Origin: Balaenoptera acutorostrata | Lineage: Eukaryota > Chordata > Mammalia > Artiodactyla > Balaenopteridae | Direction of reading: 5' to 3' | NCBI RefSeq assembly: GCF_949987535.1 | Contig: NC_080077.1 | Coordinates: 40,938,561 to 41,002,560, forward strand | DNA: 64,000 nt | Shown here: piece by piece, positions 63,833 through 64,000 of the stretch | Numbering within the stretch: the stretch's first letter is position 1 | How the letters are laid out: every line of letters begins with the position of its first letter | Notes under the pieces: model-generated | Seen by the model: the letters and a program-made list of their open reading frames with translations, nothing else | What the model was told of the DNA's origin: nothing | The model's database searches: none | Program-made: the position numbers and the translations under genes

Positions 63833-64000
63833 AAAAAGAATGGGCACAAATGATGAATGGAAAAACCACTAAGAGGAAAACCAAATGATAAATAAATATA
63901 TGAAAAGATACTCAATCTCACTATTAGTCAAGGACATGGAAATTAAAGCAAACAAGATGGCATTTTTCATTCATCAAATAGGTAAAACTCTAAAAGAAAG

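Larger units (their letters stand above)
62340..64000 (+). mobile_element. Old L1 ORF2/3' remnant, interrupted by three SINEs
   Basis: The pieces 62340-62706, 62891-63069, 63217-63270 and 63845-64000 read as diverged L1 ORF2 C-terminus in plus orientation ('gctataaagccactgcaatc', 'atgaaaagatactcaatctc'). It runs off the window end. The order of the pieces fits one old element, but the MIR fragment at 63280-63425 adds doubt. Confidence 0.55.

Overview
This is a mammalian nuclear DNA window with one recognisable protein-coding gene, GJA1 (connexin 43, gap junction alpha-1), on the minus strand. Everything else of size is transposable elements of several ages. About fifteen copies of a tRNA-derived SINE of the CHR type (head like 'ggacttccctggtggcgcag', visible B box, A-rich tail) point to the whale/hippo/ruminant group. 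The many long (~300 bp) GC-rich copies, with no BovB or pig-type SINE seen, make a cetacean the best guess. This is inference from repeat content.

Region 1 (1-3.4 kb): a 3' L1 fragment sits inside an old hAT-like element, followed by two SINEs. One SINE insertion carries an extra tract that looks like a 3' transduction. Region 2 (3.42-16.45 kb): the whole GJA1 gene in the usual two-exon layout. The 3' UTR (with two miR-1/206 seed matches) and the entire 382-codon reading frame lie in exon 2. A 9.8 kb intron follows, then a non-coding exon 1 (about 16159-16345) behind a TATA-like/AP-1/Sp1 promoter. The intron holds old repeats, a long (TA)n and a GC-rich block that may be an alternative promoter. 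Region 3 (16.5-25 kb): upstream non-coding DNA with SINEs.

Region 4 (25-64 kb) is a repeat graveyard: a degraded L1 carrying a SINE and a MER2-type transposon; a U6 retrocopy; a nearly full-length inverted L1 (29.46-35.34 kb); old L1 remnants; a three-layer nest of SINE, full-length L1 and L1 3' fragment (39.3-46.3 kb); an LTR; two head-to-head LTRs forming an inverted repeat (50.63-51.89 kb); an LTR fragment; and two L1s joined tail-to-tail with both 3' ends missing (55.57-62.05 kb). All L1 frames are broken, so none looks mobile.

I found no new multi-gene system. The most unusual items are the head-to-head LTR inverted repeat, the tail-to-tail L1 junction, the readable nested-insertion history, a SINE with an apparent 3' transduction, a shared Glu-to-Asp change at the endonuclease active site of two L1 copies, and a short upstream reading frame in GJA1 exon 1.
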